The notes below the pieces were generated by a model. It had not been told where the DNA came from, made no database searches, and was given only the letters and a program-made list of their open reading frames with translations. The position numbers were made by a program, and so were the translations under genes. From contig NC_088786.1 in NCBI RefSeq assembly GCF_949628265.1, positions 33,253,681-33,317,680 of the forward strand: a stretch of DNA of 64,000 nucleotides, read 5' to 3'. Positions within the stretch are counted from its first letter, which is position 1; every line of letters begins with the position of its first letter. The stretch comes from Cloeon dipterum (lineage: Eukaryota; Arthropoda; Insecta; Ephemeroptera; Baetidae). Of the stretch, positions 1 through 12,400 are shown in pieces.

Positions 1-38
1 TAGAAGCAAATTTTCATTCCGTATCAAACCATCATGAC

Positions 39-1977
39 ATGAGGGTCTCCAAAAAAGCTCGATTGGTTCTCGTCCTCACTCTCTTTTCGCAGGTAGAAAG
101 TTTTATTTTCAAAATTTACTTATTATAGGCTTAATATAATTTTCTAAAAATCAGATTTGGGCTATTCATGGCCTTGAGCTGGTTCGCAATGCTGGTAATG
201 TGACGCAAAACACATTTTTAAATGCGTGCATGTAAATTAAATTCCACCCGCAGGCCCCCGAGTGCGACGACAGGCCGCGGACACAACGACCACCGACACG
301 ACCACTTCCACTGATACAACTTCAACAACAGACTCGACAACTACAACTGACACGACGACGCCGACGACGTCGACAACGGCTGGTAGCTCTAGTGACTCCT
401 CAACTGCATCAACAGACGCAACCACCACTACAACGGAAACAACTACTGAAACAACCACAGACACCAGCACCACTGGGACAGGTGGTTTATCTTTAAAACA
501 ACAATTTTGTGTTTATTAAGATTCATAAAAAAGTCAACCCAGACTAAAATGTAAAAGTTTAACAGTAGTGTATATTACTATAATTTATTTGCACATTATA
601 AACACGTGCAAAATCTGATAAAACACCATTTTACACATTATATTGAGCAGTACGAGACTCTCAGTGCACCTTTTTCAATATCCCTGTTAGTTTATAGTCC
701 TTAAATATATTTTTATTATCATCATGAATCATGAATAGCAGTTTGTTACTTAAATTCTAATTTTTCCACGACAAATACATTCTAGATTCCCCATCAAGTG
801 CGTCTTCTACTGGTAAGAAATGATTATTCATTCCCTGCAAAGTATAACAGAAACAAATCGACGAAGCCACTACAGCTTTCGTAACAAATACAAAAACCAC
901 CACCAAAGCAACTCAGAACAAAGTGCAGTGCAGCAAACTCAGCTTCAAGGTAAACATTGCTGTTTTTCGTTTTATTCTACGCACACAAATCAATTTTAAC
1001 AATTTAGAATTTGGAAGGCTGCTGCGACAACCCGAAATTCGACTTTTTCGTACAGAGCCAAAAATTGGCGTGCAATGAGCGGCACCACGACTCCGCTTTG
1101 TTTTCCAACACGCTTATTTACAAGCTGCACAAGTTTCAAAACTCAAAGACAAATCTGATTGACTATGCAGGTTTTACGATGTGGTGGTGCTAAATTTATA
1201 AATTTTAACTTCAATAACTGTTCATTTAGTTCGAGCTCTTTCTTATCCAGCCGTAAGAACAAACTTTTAGAATTTTTTAATACTTACTCTGAGAACAATT
1301 GAATTTTGCAGTGCTTCACGGAGTGCTTATTCAAGAACATCAATGCTGTATGAAAAATAATTACAAAATTAATCTCGATGACTGACTATGATCAAAAGTT
1401 TCCCAACAAAGCCTTGGACAATGTGACCCTGGTGGCATATTTTGCCAATAAATTGAACTCGAAAAACAATACAGCTTGGGTTGATGCATACGCTAATGCG
1501 ATTGGCGCTTGCGTCTCAATGTTCAAAGGTGAAACTCAAAAGAAAATAAAGTGCACTCTGTCAAATTATTGAACACTATAGGTTTGCCAAGGAAAAAGAC
1601 CGTGCGAGTGAACTTGCGGGGCAGAGTGGCTGGCGAGTGCGAACTGGAACCGTTTTTCGTGATGCAATGCGTTTTAAAGACAGTTAGCGAGGTAATAGAG
1701 GCATATTTTGTGTTTTAATATATAAAATAAAATGAGTTTTAAGGACTGTGATGCATCTACTGCAACTGGTAATTAAATGATGCAAGAATATGATTGAATA
1801 TTTAATTGATATTACTTCACTCCTGCAGCAAACGCCACATGCAAGGCGACACGAGAAAAATTCTCTTTGTGTAATCCTGATGGGTCGGCAAAAAGGAAAT
1901 ACATAAAATATTTCAAGATCGTTTATGAACGAAATCGCCCAGTCGTCATTCCATTCTTCGGCAAAAGAGCCGGATGA
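39..1977 (+). CDS. Secreted mucin-stalk odorant-binding-like protein, 12 exons
   Basis: Exons 39-92, 155-194, 254-481, 786-812, 867-949, 1008-1170, 1230-1252, 1312-1347, 1399-1528, 1582-1691, 1744-1768 and 1829-1977 join with all phases matching, giving 355 aa. All introns but one are 51-62 nt. Residues 1 to about 22 form a signal peptide with a hydrophobic LVLVLTLF core. Residues about 40-125 are almost wholly Thr/Ser/Asp, a probable O-glycosylated mucin stalk. The rest is Cys-rich (12 Cys), with a CC pair, a CFTEC motif and spaced Cys like the long (Plus-C-type) members of the insect PBP/GOBP odorant-binding family. Such proteins carry small hydrophobic ligands in extracellular fluids; the ligand here is unknown. 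The mucin stalk is unusual for an OBP. The family assignment is by Cys pattern and the CFxEC motif only; another Cys-rich secreted family is possible. The gene structure is more certain than the function. Confidence 0.7.
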
Positions 1978-2032
1978 TATCGTGATGAAGTTCTATATTT
2001 TACCCTTTTGTTTCAGTTTGCTTTTTAATAAC

Positions 2033-2038
2033 AATAAA
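2033..2038 (+). terminator. Poly(A) signal of the OBP-like gene
   Basis: AATAAA lies 56 bp past the TGA stop at 1975-1977, the first canonical signal downstream. Confidence 0.6.
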
Positions 2039-3160
2039 TCAAAAGCCTTTCGATTTTAATGCTGTATGTGTTCTTATTTTTCAATATCCGGTTTGACAGT
2101 ATCATCTCGAGGCAAAATATACGGAGTGAATTAAAATTAGAACTAATTTTCTTGAAAATGTCATTATGAGACACATAAAAAAGGAATTAAAATTGAGTTT
2201 GCTGTTGAAATGTGAGCCATTATTTATGTAAACAACAAAATTTCTTCTTGATTTCCAGTCCATATGAATAAAACGTGAAAAAGAAATTATTGAAAACTGT
2301 CTCTGCAGATTGAATTATTTGATGTATTTTGTTGTTATTAATTTACTTATGCAAACAGAATTTAAAGCATTGCATTGGTATAATATAAGCACAGGAATAG
2401 TGTATTTTAAATAGCTACTGCACCGTTTTCTGCTCATTCTTAGTGCAATGGGCAATAAATTACAATATTAATCTTACTCTGGCTGTATCTAAAAAAACGA
2501 AAACTTATTGTGTAATACGATTTTGGCTTAAAATTAAATTAAATACAGAATTTAGCGAAGTTTTACCTTTAATAGTGTCAAATACATAATAAATATTATG
2601 AACTGTAAAAAATCAGGTACTTAAGAATGCTTTTGCATAGAAATTACGTGCGTGTCATAAAATTGATAGTGCTGGTTTTTAAAAATTATCAAATTTCTAG
2701 AAGGGTATAGATCGTCGTTAGAAAGTAATTTTATTTATGTAGCAAAATGTAGAGCATCTGCTGAGAGTTTTGAGTTGAAGCATTGAAGCTACACTGGGGA
2801 TGGGTGGATTGGTAATTTTAAATTCATATTCTAGTTAAATATTTTTAGGAGTCATATAGGATATTAATAAAAAAATACAATCGCTGCTACAGAAAAATGC
2901 ATTTTAGTTCTCGAAAACCTATCACAGTGTTCATACATTGCTATATTTATGGGGTGCCTGGACAAAAAAGAACTTTAAAGGGACCTTGAATCTTTTTGCA
3001 GTTTGGAGAAAGAAACCATTTATAAATTATATAAAGAAATTTAAATTTAAAAGCATTTTTTCCTTCAGAATTTTAAAATCATACATAAACAACCGCGAGA
3101 AAGCTAATGAAATTTCTTGAAGAATTTTTCAATGACCTGACGGATTTTACACTTTCGCTA
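2039..3160. other. AT-rich intergenic DNA
   Basis: Between the OBP-like gene and the NDRG leader. I see no coding exon with usable splice sites, no terminal repeats and no RNA gene. The short open frame near 2938-3120 has no family resemblance and AT-rich composition like its surroundings. Confidence 0.5.
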
Positions 3161-3463
3161 TAAAGATTTCGGACACTGTTGCGTGAAATAGGGCTTGAAT
3201 GCTGGACACGAACGTTGCTGGAGCTGGAGCTGGATGCTGGACTGCGTGTCTTGTGCGGAGTGCTGGCATCTGGCGGCGGGGCGGGGGCGGTCAGCTCCTC
3301 TCCCTCCAGCGGCGGCGGCGGCAGCGGTCGGCGAGTCCCCCCACCCGTCCCGCCACATCGCCCGCGCCCATCCAGTCCATGTGCATTTATTTACGCGGCT
3401 TTAAAAAGGCACAGTCGGTTCCTTACAGCAGCACCCGAAAAAGGCAAGCCGATAATTGACACG
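3161..3463 (+). promoter_or_regulatory. GC-rich promoter / 5' leader of NDRG
   Basis: The sequence changes abruptly from AT-rich to GC-rich at about 3180. It contains a GC box inside GGCGGGGGCGGTCAGC (3280-3295), a GGC-repeat run (3309-3325) and a TTTAAAAAG TATA-like motif near 3401, all upstream of the ATG at 3464. The NDRG frame stays open back to 3179 but has no ATG, so 3464 is the first usable start. The transcription start itself cannot be placed from sequence. Confidence 0.45.
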
Positions 3464-6400
3464 ATGTCCAACGACAACACTGGCGAAAAGGTCGAATCGC
3501 ATATGGGCATCATTGGCCGACGCTCCAGCATCGCCGGCGTCGACGAAATCGTGAGTTTTCATTCATTGATCCTGCCACTTTTTGACATTGCCAGGCCCCG
3601 CTTTTGACACTTTTGACACTGACAAGACGTCTGGCTTGTCTCAAAACTATACAAAGTTGGACTCTGTGCAGAGCCGAGGCAGACTAATTGACTACTTTTT
3701 GTGCGGCGGGGGACAAAAACTTTGATAACAAAAGAGTTAGAGGTCAAAAACCGCGAGTTCATCGTTGAAGGAATTTCTAACTTATTTATAAGAACTGCAA
3801 AGAGAAAAAGTTTTATTTTTTATTTTATTTAAATCAGCCATTTCCCATAAAATGTTATAAACACGAGCATAACTTATCAATAAAATTCAGATTGCGTGGG
3901 TGGATTTATTGAAATTAAGAATGAGAGCAATAGAATCGAAGTAGAATTTCGCTTCTGGTTAATTGCGTACAATTGCTATCTTAAATTTGAATCAACAACA
4001 ATTTAAACACTATCTGCTTTGGTGTCAAGAGAAACACAAAATTAAAGCGTGTGCCACTATTAAAACGCAATTAGACTAATGCCTAAAATTTATTTTTGTT
4101 CTTAAAGAGGAATGATACTGGAAAAGCCTGGAAAATGCTTGTTGCCAATGCATAAACTCATCCCTTAGGATTCAGTTAAAGCCTAAATTGACCTAAGAAG
4201 CTCTGTAATTTTTCGAGAAAATTGGCTGGAAAGTTAGCGTGCTTTTCAAATGGTAATGGCTGTCTCCTTACTTGAAATCCGATTTAATTTCAAAACCAAG
4301 AGTTTCCCCAATAAGTGGCATACACCGTTGGACAGATCTCGACGAGAGGAATCGTAATATGCCAAGAAAATATGTTCAAGCACCGTAAATTTTGGAGAAA
4401 ATTGGCAAAATTTGAATTTTTACTGTAGGAAGGTCCTTTTTTACTATTGCAAATTGTTGAACAAATTGTTTATCGATCAATTGGTTATGGCATCCAACAA
4501 TTTAAATAATATCCAATTGTTGCCCAGTATCATTCCACTTTATAATTACCAAACTTTAATTTTAAATTATGTACCGTCGAAACGATTTAAAATAGTGACT
4601 ATTATTGTCACCAAAAGCTGTTTGTTTGAGTCGAAAGGCTCGATTTTAATCGAGTGTAAAATCGACAACAGGCTGATCTCGTGATCTGCCGACGTGCCGT
4701 GATGCATCTTTCACACAGGAGATGCCTGCCTGCTGCCTGCCTGCTTTCTTGCATACGTGATTCGAGTCTCGCGGCACACGCTTGGCGATGAAAGTGCATG
4801 ACATAAGAGTTATCTGGCACCGTGTTTCACCGACAGGGTTTCACCGTGTAAAGTAGGCGAACGCCGCGAACACAGACAGAGACGGAGACATACACAAACG
4901 GCACTGAGAGATCGTTTTTTACGCTTCTCGCGTTCGTTGTTCCATTTCAACAGTGAGCCTGCCGACTGCCGGCGGCTCAAAGGCTTGATGAGTTTTCCAT
5001 CACGTCGCTCTGCGCTCCATTATTATTTAAAATTTTAATTGCACTTCCTCTTTTCATGTCTGGCCAAGCGCAGAATGCTATTAAATGTTTCCAAGTAAAT
5101 AGTAATTGCACACACATATAGGGGAATCGATTCTTTGAAGTAGTGCAAGTGGATTGAATATTTTCAATTTATTTGGAAATATTTTGAATAAAACATAAGG
5201 GTTATCAAACATCAGTTAAATTACCTTATGCTTATTTAGAGAAAAAATATAGCGAACATTTTTAGGTCTGTATCTGCAAAAGGAAAACTACGTTTACCTT
5301 TTTTCTATTTGTTTTGATTGGATTGTGTTGGCAAATTTGCCGCTCATAGGAACTAACAATTTATTCAATTTAGCTCCCCCAAGGAACTTACTAGGGTTAT
5401 ATTATGTTTTTGCAAGTTGCAATTTATTGTATTCAATGGTTGAAATTTTAGTGATTTTCAGAGCTTTAAAAAGTGGGAAAATATTTAAACTTGATAGAAA
5501 AATGTTTTGCTCAATTGCCTGAAATGAAATTTGGTGTACGTAGATAAGAAAAATTGATATTTGGGTTTTTCGTTTCAATTCTGAATAGCTTCTATGAGGG
5601 TATTGTTAATTTTTAAACTTTTAATAGAAGAGTAAAAACCACACATTTTCTGAACAACTAAAATTTTCATGCAAAAGAATAAAGAATCATTTCAATGGCA
5701 AGTAAACGTATTTCAAGAATACTTCTCGAAGTAGGCTCAGAAAATCCGGAGCAATAATCTCAAACTAGAGTAGAGAGCTGTTAGCGATTTTTACGATCAC
5801 AGTCTAGCGTCAAAAAGGACTTCTCTGGAGAAAAAATCTCATTCATCTCGTCAAGTCTGTTTATTTAGCTTATTTGAGTACCGCATCATCCTCATTGAAC
5901 GAAAAATAGCTTCAAAATTAGGTTTTCAAACATCCCATCTTCAACTATACATGGATTTTTCCTTCTTTCTCAGCTCGAAAGCTCGCTAAAACCAATGTAT
6001 AATATTTAAACACCTTGTGATTTTATTTTGTCTTGAATTCATTTTGTTTTCAAATTGATGCAATGATATGGGGAAGAAAGGGAAGAACCTAATAATAAAT
6101 TTTGATGTGCCCGAAATTCTTCTCGCGGCGTAAGAAACAAAAAATTTCATTGCAAGATGAAAAGTCTGAAAAAAACAGCAGAAGTTCATCATGAGGGAAT
6201 TTTCTCTCTGACAATGAGAACAAAAACGCAACTAGCTGGAGCCGCAAAAAACGGCAAGTCCCAGAAGAATTGTGCTTGCGCGAGAGATAATAAATAAGGC
6301 GTCGAGGCGAAAAACTGGTTCCTTTCGAAACCAACCAAATACAAACCCGAACTTTGCCGCTGCCTATGGAAAACGACTTGTTTCTCCAATTAATAATCGG

Positions 6401-9400
6401 TGCGAGCGCTCGCGCGCGCAGGTGTCCTGTCAAGGTCAGCAGGGCGACAACTTTACTCCTCTCTGTGCGCTGGATGACTAAAAAGGCACGGGACAATAAA
6501 CGGCGCGCGCGGCGCTCTAAAAGCCCTCGCCCTATGAGTTTTTCGCCCCGAACATTAATCGGCGCTTTGCCCTCGCGCGATAAAAACACACCTGGTGAGC
6601 TGCAAAATGGAAATAATAACGCGCGCAAAGTGTGTTTAGTCGGCGCCGCCCGCGGGTGAAAAAAGACATCATTGTTCAAGTGGGCCATGCACGAATTCCA
6701 GCCGCGATTTACACGCTGGCCGACAGGTGCTAAAAAATCCTAAAAATACGCGGCCCTTCCCGGCCTTGTTTACATTCACGACCTATTCTTGAATTGAATT
6801 AAATTATTTACAGTTGGTTTATCACCTGTGTTGAACACGGATATACTTTACTCGCAACACAATCTAAAAGTTAAAAATATACCGGCGATTTAACCTGTCC
6901 GTGTCCGTACAAGGTCGATGCTTAAACACGAAGTGTGTCAGGCGGCTTCTTTCCGGTAATAAACTCTCAATCAAAGTTTATGTTCTCTGTTTGCTCTGCA
7001 CTAAACGCTTTTATTGCTCCTCTGCAGTAATGGTCTCCGTGAAACCTTTTGAAATCAGAGAAACATTACGTTTTCCCGACACATGATATGTGTCAATGAA
7101 ATTTATGGTTGCTATGAAAAATAGCATTTGATTTATTTTTTCAACCCAACGAAAGAAAATTTTTGTACGTTTGAAGTGAAGTCTTTTTTATGCATTTCAT
7201 GCCAATTTCGAAGTTGGTTTACACGTTAAATTTATGGAAGACAATTTATTATAGTATAAGCATAAATTTACTCGGAAATAGTAATAAACTTTAGGCTATA
7301 GAATTTTTTAATGTGGCGCAGGATTTTCCCAATGTTTCGTCAATTATTGCTTTCTTTTTTATTATGCTAACTGCCAGCAACAGGTAAATTCATTTTAACG
7401 GCCGGTGATTCAAAATCGACTGCAGTTAACTCTGTAGCATTGGATTTTGTTTTGCAGGATAAAACTGTTTTCAAGTGCAAAGCTACCGCCTCTGGAACAA
7501 TCTTCCGCCGAATTTGTGTCTCAACGGAAACCAAAGTGCTTTCAAGGAATTTCTAAAAGAACAGTACCTCAAGAAATATTGAATCACCTCTCTTTTAAAC
7601 AATTATGTTCAAACTGAATACTATTTTGTCTGGATATGGCAATGTATGGGGCAAAATAGCCCTGCAGAACCATAATAAAGATTACTTTGAAACTAAATAT
7701 TTTCGTCGTATAAAAATATCTCGAGTTAAATAATTCGTTTATTTTCTTAGTAAATCTAACCATTGAATTTAAAACTTAAAAACCAAGCTAATATTATGAG
7801 ATTTATTTTTGTTAGCTTTCCAAGATTCCTCCTTTAATTATATGCAAACACCCATTTTCAATTTATATTTCTGGAATATTTCCCAAATTAATTAAATGGG
7901 AATTTTCCTCAAAAAATAAAGTGCCGAGCTGATTTTCCCGTTTGTGGATGGGATGTAAACTATATATATACGCACATTCGAATATAAAATTGATTTGACT
8001 GATTCACATAGTCAGAGGCTCCACTGGCGATTAGCAATCCTGTTCGCGTCGGACGGATCCCCGGCGAAGGCACGGAAAAAAACTCACGCCTCAACGATGA
8101 GATGAATGCGCCAGCTCTTTTTGCTACTTTATTGACGGTTGTGTACGTGGAGCGAGCTTTTTTACGCAGCGGCGTCCAACTCGATTTCGATCTGCCAGGC
8201 CGCGAGATAAATAAATTTTTTAGCCGGAGACGCAAGCTGCCTTCCCGCCTTGAACTAAGTGAATCGGATTTATTTATCCCGGCAGTAAAGAAAAAGGGTT
8301 GTGTTGATTAAAGCCGTCGTTCAATATTTGGAGTGATTTCAGCCGCTTATCGCGCTTCCTCCGTACTGAGGCCGGGAATCTCCGGAAAACAAACAATCAT
8401 CGCGCAGGCCAAATTAAATACGTGGATTATCGCTATCTTTATACATCAACAGCCATCCTAATTGGCAGGATTTGACACGTCTAATTGAACACGCTGATTA
8501 TTTTCTGAAAAATTCAAGCTGCCTGCAAAATGCCAAAGTTTATCTGGGGACGCATTGGAATTGGAAGGCTTGGTTGAGTAAACAGATTTCGAAATTGCGT
8601 GTCAATGCCAAACCATCTGTTTTTACCCATATCGAAAAGCGTAAACCACGGATTTGACATGAATATTACAAACATATAAACGTCCTTTCACCTTTCGAAT
8701 ATTCAAATTTATGAATAAATTTTCTATGCGTGAACAAATAATAATATTTATGCTATACTAAAGTGACATCTGCTTTGTGGCGATGGAACGAATCAAATTT
8801 AAGCGCAGTTAGTTACCGTGAATTGATTTGCAAGGCTCTGCGTAAGAGGCTTAACTTCATTATGACGGTAAAAATAACAGAATGCACTTACGGCCTGCGT
8901 TTGTCCCAATATTCACGGCGTGCAATGTGCATCGCGGAAAGAATACCCTCAACTTCTGCTTCTTAATTTCTGCAAGCGCGTGTACTATGGCTTTAAAGCC
9001 TCCTCCGCACGAGCATTCGACTGGCCACAACTCACTCTACGTTTGAACCGCGGCCATAATATTTATTTTCTCATCCGATTCAGTTTTCCTGCAGTTCAAA
9101 TAAACCCTTTGGACGTGATTTATGAACCTTAATTATTAATCACGCTTGCTTTAGTGCGGTCTCTCGAGGAAGAGAACTGGTTTGAAAAGTAATAATACAC
9201 CATTCAGCCACTTGAATCCAATCTTGTCGGCGCATATTGCGATTGTTCAATGTTACCGATGTTACATAACGTTTCATGCATAAAATACATATCGGGAAGG
9301 AGACATGATGTGTCATGTGATCGGCGGATTGTGCAGTATTAGCAACGACGCAAAAAGCTGGCGACTTTGGATAACGCTTTCCCAGCTTGCCACTCTGCAA

Positions 9401-12400
9401 TAAAAATTTGCTACGAAATTTTTGCACCGTTTGCATTCGTTTGTTCATTTAAATTGTTATAACTTGAGTATTGAGACGCAAGCAAGGATCTAGAAATATC
9501 TGAGCCAGCTGCCGAGCTAATTCTGGACAAAGGATGTTTTAAATGGCAAACTGCGGCATTATTTATCCTCACGAGTAAAAATTACAAATTGCCCGGTGTC
9601 TGAAATTAATATTTATTTATCCGACACTCCAGCAATGGTTTGAATCAGTTGACGCCACACCTCTACGAATAATTCTGGCAAATTCTGTGATAAACAAACC
9701 GTCAACAATATTTTCACGTAAAAGATTACACAGTAAACTTAATCTCAGACTGGCGTTAAATAGTCGCAGAGCACATTAAATATTGTCTGCCTTTGCACTC
9801 TGCGCGTTTAATAAAATATAAGTTGTAGAATTCGTAATTTCGCGAGTTTCAGATGGCAGAAAGTTAAACAGAAACAACAGACGGGATTATTACATTAATC
9901 TTATCAAGTAGAAAGGTGGATAAAGCTAGTCGTGTCACATGACTAAATTAAAACGCCTTTGAAGATGACGCCTCGCGTTTCAAAGTGCACTTGGCCGGCT
10001 CGACGAGTATTGCACACACGAGAACGAATGGATAACGCGGCAGCTGCATGCATTCCGAATGCACGTCCAAGTGCCACACAATGCCGACATCCTTATTAAA
10101 TCGCTCACTCTCGCTTCGTGCATCATCTGCAGCGAGAATAATAACGACGACGGACGTCCTCGACGACTCACTCCTCTGTCTCCGAGGCTTTTTCATTCAA
10201 ACAAACAGCCTGGTGCTGCGGTGGCCGTTGTTTCTGTCCAGAATAACTGTGCTGAAAACAAAGGTGGTTTACTTTGGGCGCGCAGTTAGTTTATTTATAT
10301 ATTTTCCTCTCGCTCGTCGGCCAGAAGTGCGTAAAAGATAATGCCCTTTCGCGTGCAAATTATGGCCGGATAGAGCACTTGACGGGCTTCGCACGCGACT
10401 CGCTATATTGCTTTTGGCTGCTGCGCGAAAAACAAAACTTGTGTCTCAGCCCATCAATTTGCAGCAATTTCTCGGACACCCGCCGTTGCCGGGGGCGAAA
10501 ACGGGGCTAGGCCGGCTATTTCTCAGCTCACACCCTTAATCATCGTGTGCGACGATTAAATTCAGCTCCGTTTATTATTTTGTTGAGGAACTAAAAGCAG
10601 CAGACGGTTTATTTTGATTGCACTCGCTATATATTCGGACCTGAGCAGCAATTAATTCGGAATAACTCTTTGACGCCTTCTCGTCAATCAGAAGATGAAA
10701 GAGCATCCGGCCCGACCCAGAACGCATTGCAAGCAAAAATATGTATGGATTGTTTCGTGTGCGTGCGAAGAAAAATGCTCATAAATGAGACGACGTGCTA
10801 AATTTAGCCACCAACTTCTTTTACACACTCACATATATAAACTGTCAAGATGAGATCATTCTTCCTGAGTGAGAGCAGTCCGGGCGGCCTTGCGCTGATA
10901 TCGTTTCTGCTTGGTATTTAGATGGCTGCGTATTAAGTTGTGCCGGATCCGCAGAAAAGACAAGAGAGGGAGTCGAATTTTAGACGAAAGAATCACTTTA
11001 AAGAAGGAGGTGTCACTCCAGAATCTAAAAAAACTGTTTAAAAACTATCCGTTTGGTTTATTTTACTTTTTCTTAAAGATTGTCTATAAATTAATTTAGG
11101 AAATTGTGTAGTTTACTTTTTAATTCATTTTCATTTTTCTGTTTTAAGAAATGGGGGCGACTTTCCTAAATTTCTCAAAGATCTCCAATTTTTTGGAATC
11201 CTCATTTTTCATTTTAGACCGAGTTTGACCTCAGAAGTTAAAATTACACTATTCTAGCACAGTTGGTGTTAAAAAGTTACTCAGACGCACGGAAAAAAAT
11301 AACCGTCTTTAAAAAATAACCCTGAAAGACTCTGATATTTAATTGGAAAAAAATCCCTAAGTCTTAAGATGTTGGAAATAAATAATAATGTGTCACGTAA
11401 AAAGGCATTTTAATGCTTCGAGGTGTCAAATTCACGTCCTGAAAGTGTTTTCGCGCTTTTTTCGTCGTGGAAACGATAAGCAGAGGGGCAGACGAAGCAG
11501 ACGAGTCGGAGAATGCATAATTTGGTATGGCTAATCCTTAATGTATATGGCTTTAGCGTAATTCGCTTAAGGGAGTTCAAGACACCCGCCAACACATGCG
11601 CAATTGCCGGTAATAAATCAGTTTAGCGCAAAATGCACTTTTCCCCGCAGTTGCATTCAAACACGGAACTGATTAGCCAGCAGCAGAGCAGGGTAAATCT
11701 CACAAATGCCCAAGGTACCGATATTTTTTTCTACATTTCTGTTTATTGCGAGAGCGCACTTTGCGACAAAACGCGCGCTCTTTGAAGTCTGCCTGCGAGC
11801 ACGTAACACCTGAACGGGCTTTTCCATCTCGAGATGAAAAAGGCTGATTCAAAGGCATCGATCGGGATAAAAAGCTGCAATGTCTCGCGAGTGTGCGATA
11901 GAGTAACAATCTGCTGGGGCGGGCGACTGTTCTGGCATCCATCATTCATTAATTCCCTAGCCGGAGCCGTTCTGATGAGAAGAAGATGATGAGGAAGAGT
12001 AGCTCGAGGAGGCGGAGCGGTGGTAATTGAGTTTTGCCATACGATGATTACAGTCATTTGGCTCGATGATCGAGCGGCCGATTCAAGCTCCCGCCTTGTA
12101 AATACGGTAATTACCGAACGACCATCAAGTTAACAACCTCACAATGGACTGTCATTTTCGAATGCGAGGGGTAGCACATGGAATAAACTTGTGCACGGCC
12201 AATTGGTTTGATTTTTCAACCGATGTTCACTACCGTGCTCATCTCGTTTTGACACACAATCACTCATGTCCGTTACTCCCGGCATATCAGATTAAAAGAA
12301 AACTTGTCTTAGCTATAGCAATGCGCAGTCAGTAAAAGAATTAAATTAAAGATTGTATATTTATGGCTGGGAGTTTAAGACTTTTTCTTCGAGTCTGTTT

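Noticed and set aside
237..473. Poly-Val open frame antisense to the mucin exon
   Set aside because: It is simply the reverse strand of the Thr codon repeats.
1011..1193. Reading straight through 1170 to the WWC end of the open frame as the OBP exon end
   Set aside because: Splicing at 1170 into the 23-nt exon 1230-1252 restores frame to the conserved CFTEC exon; the read-through ends in a stop and loses the domain.
6089..6688. 199-codon open frame on the minus strand
   Set aside because: The composition follows local GC content, no family motif is visible, and there is an overlapping open frame on the other strand.
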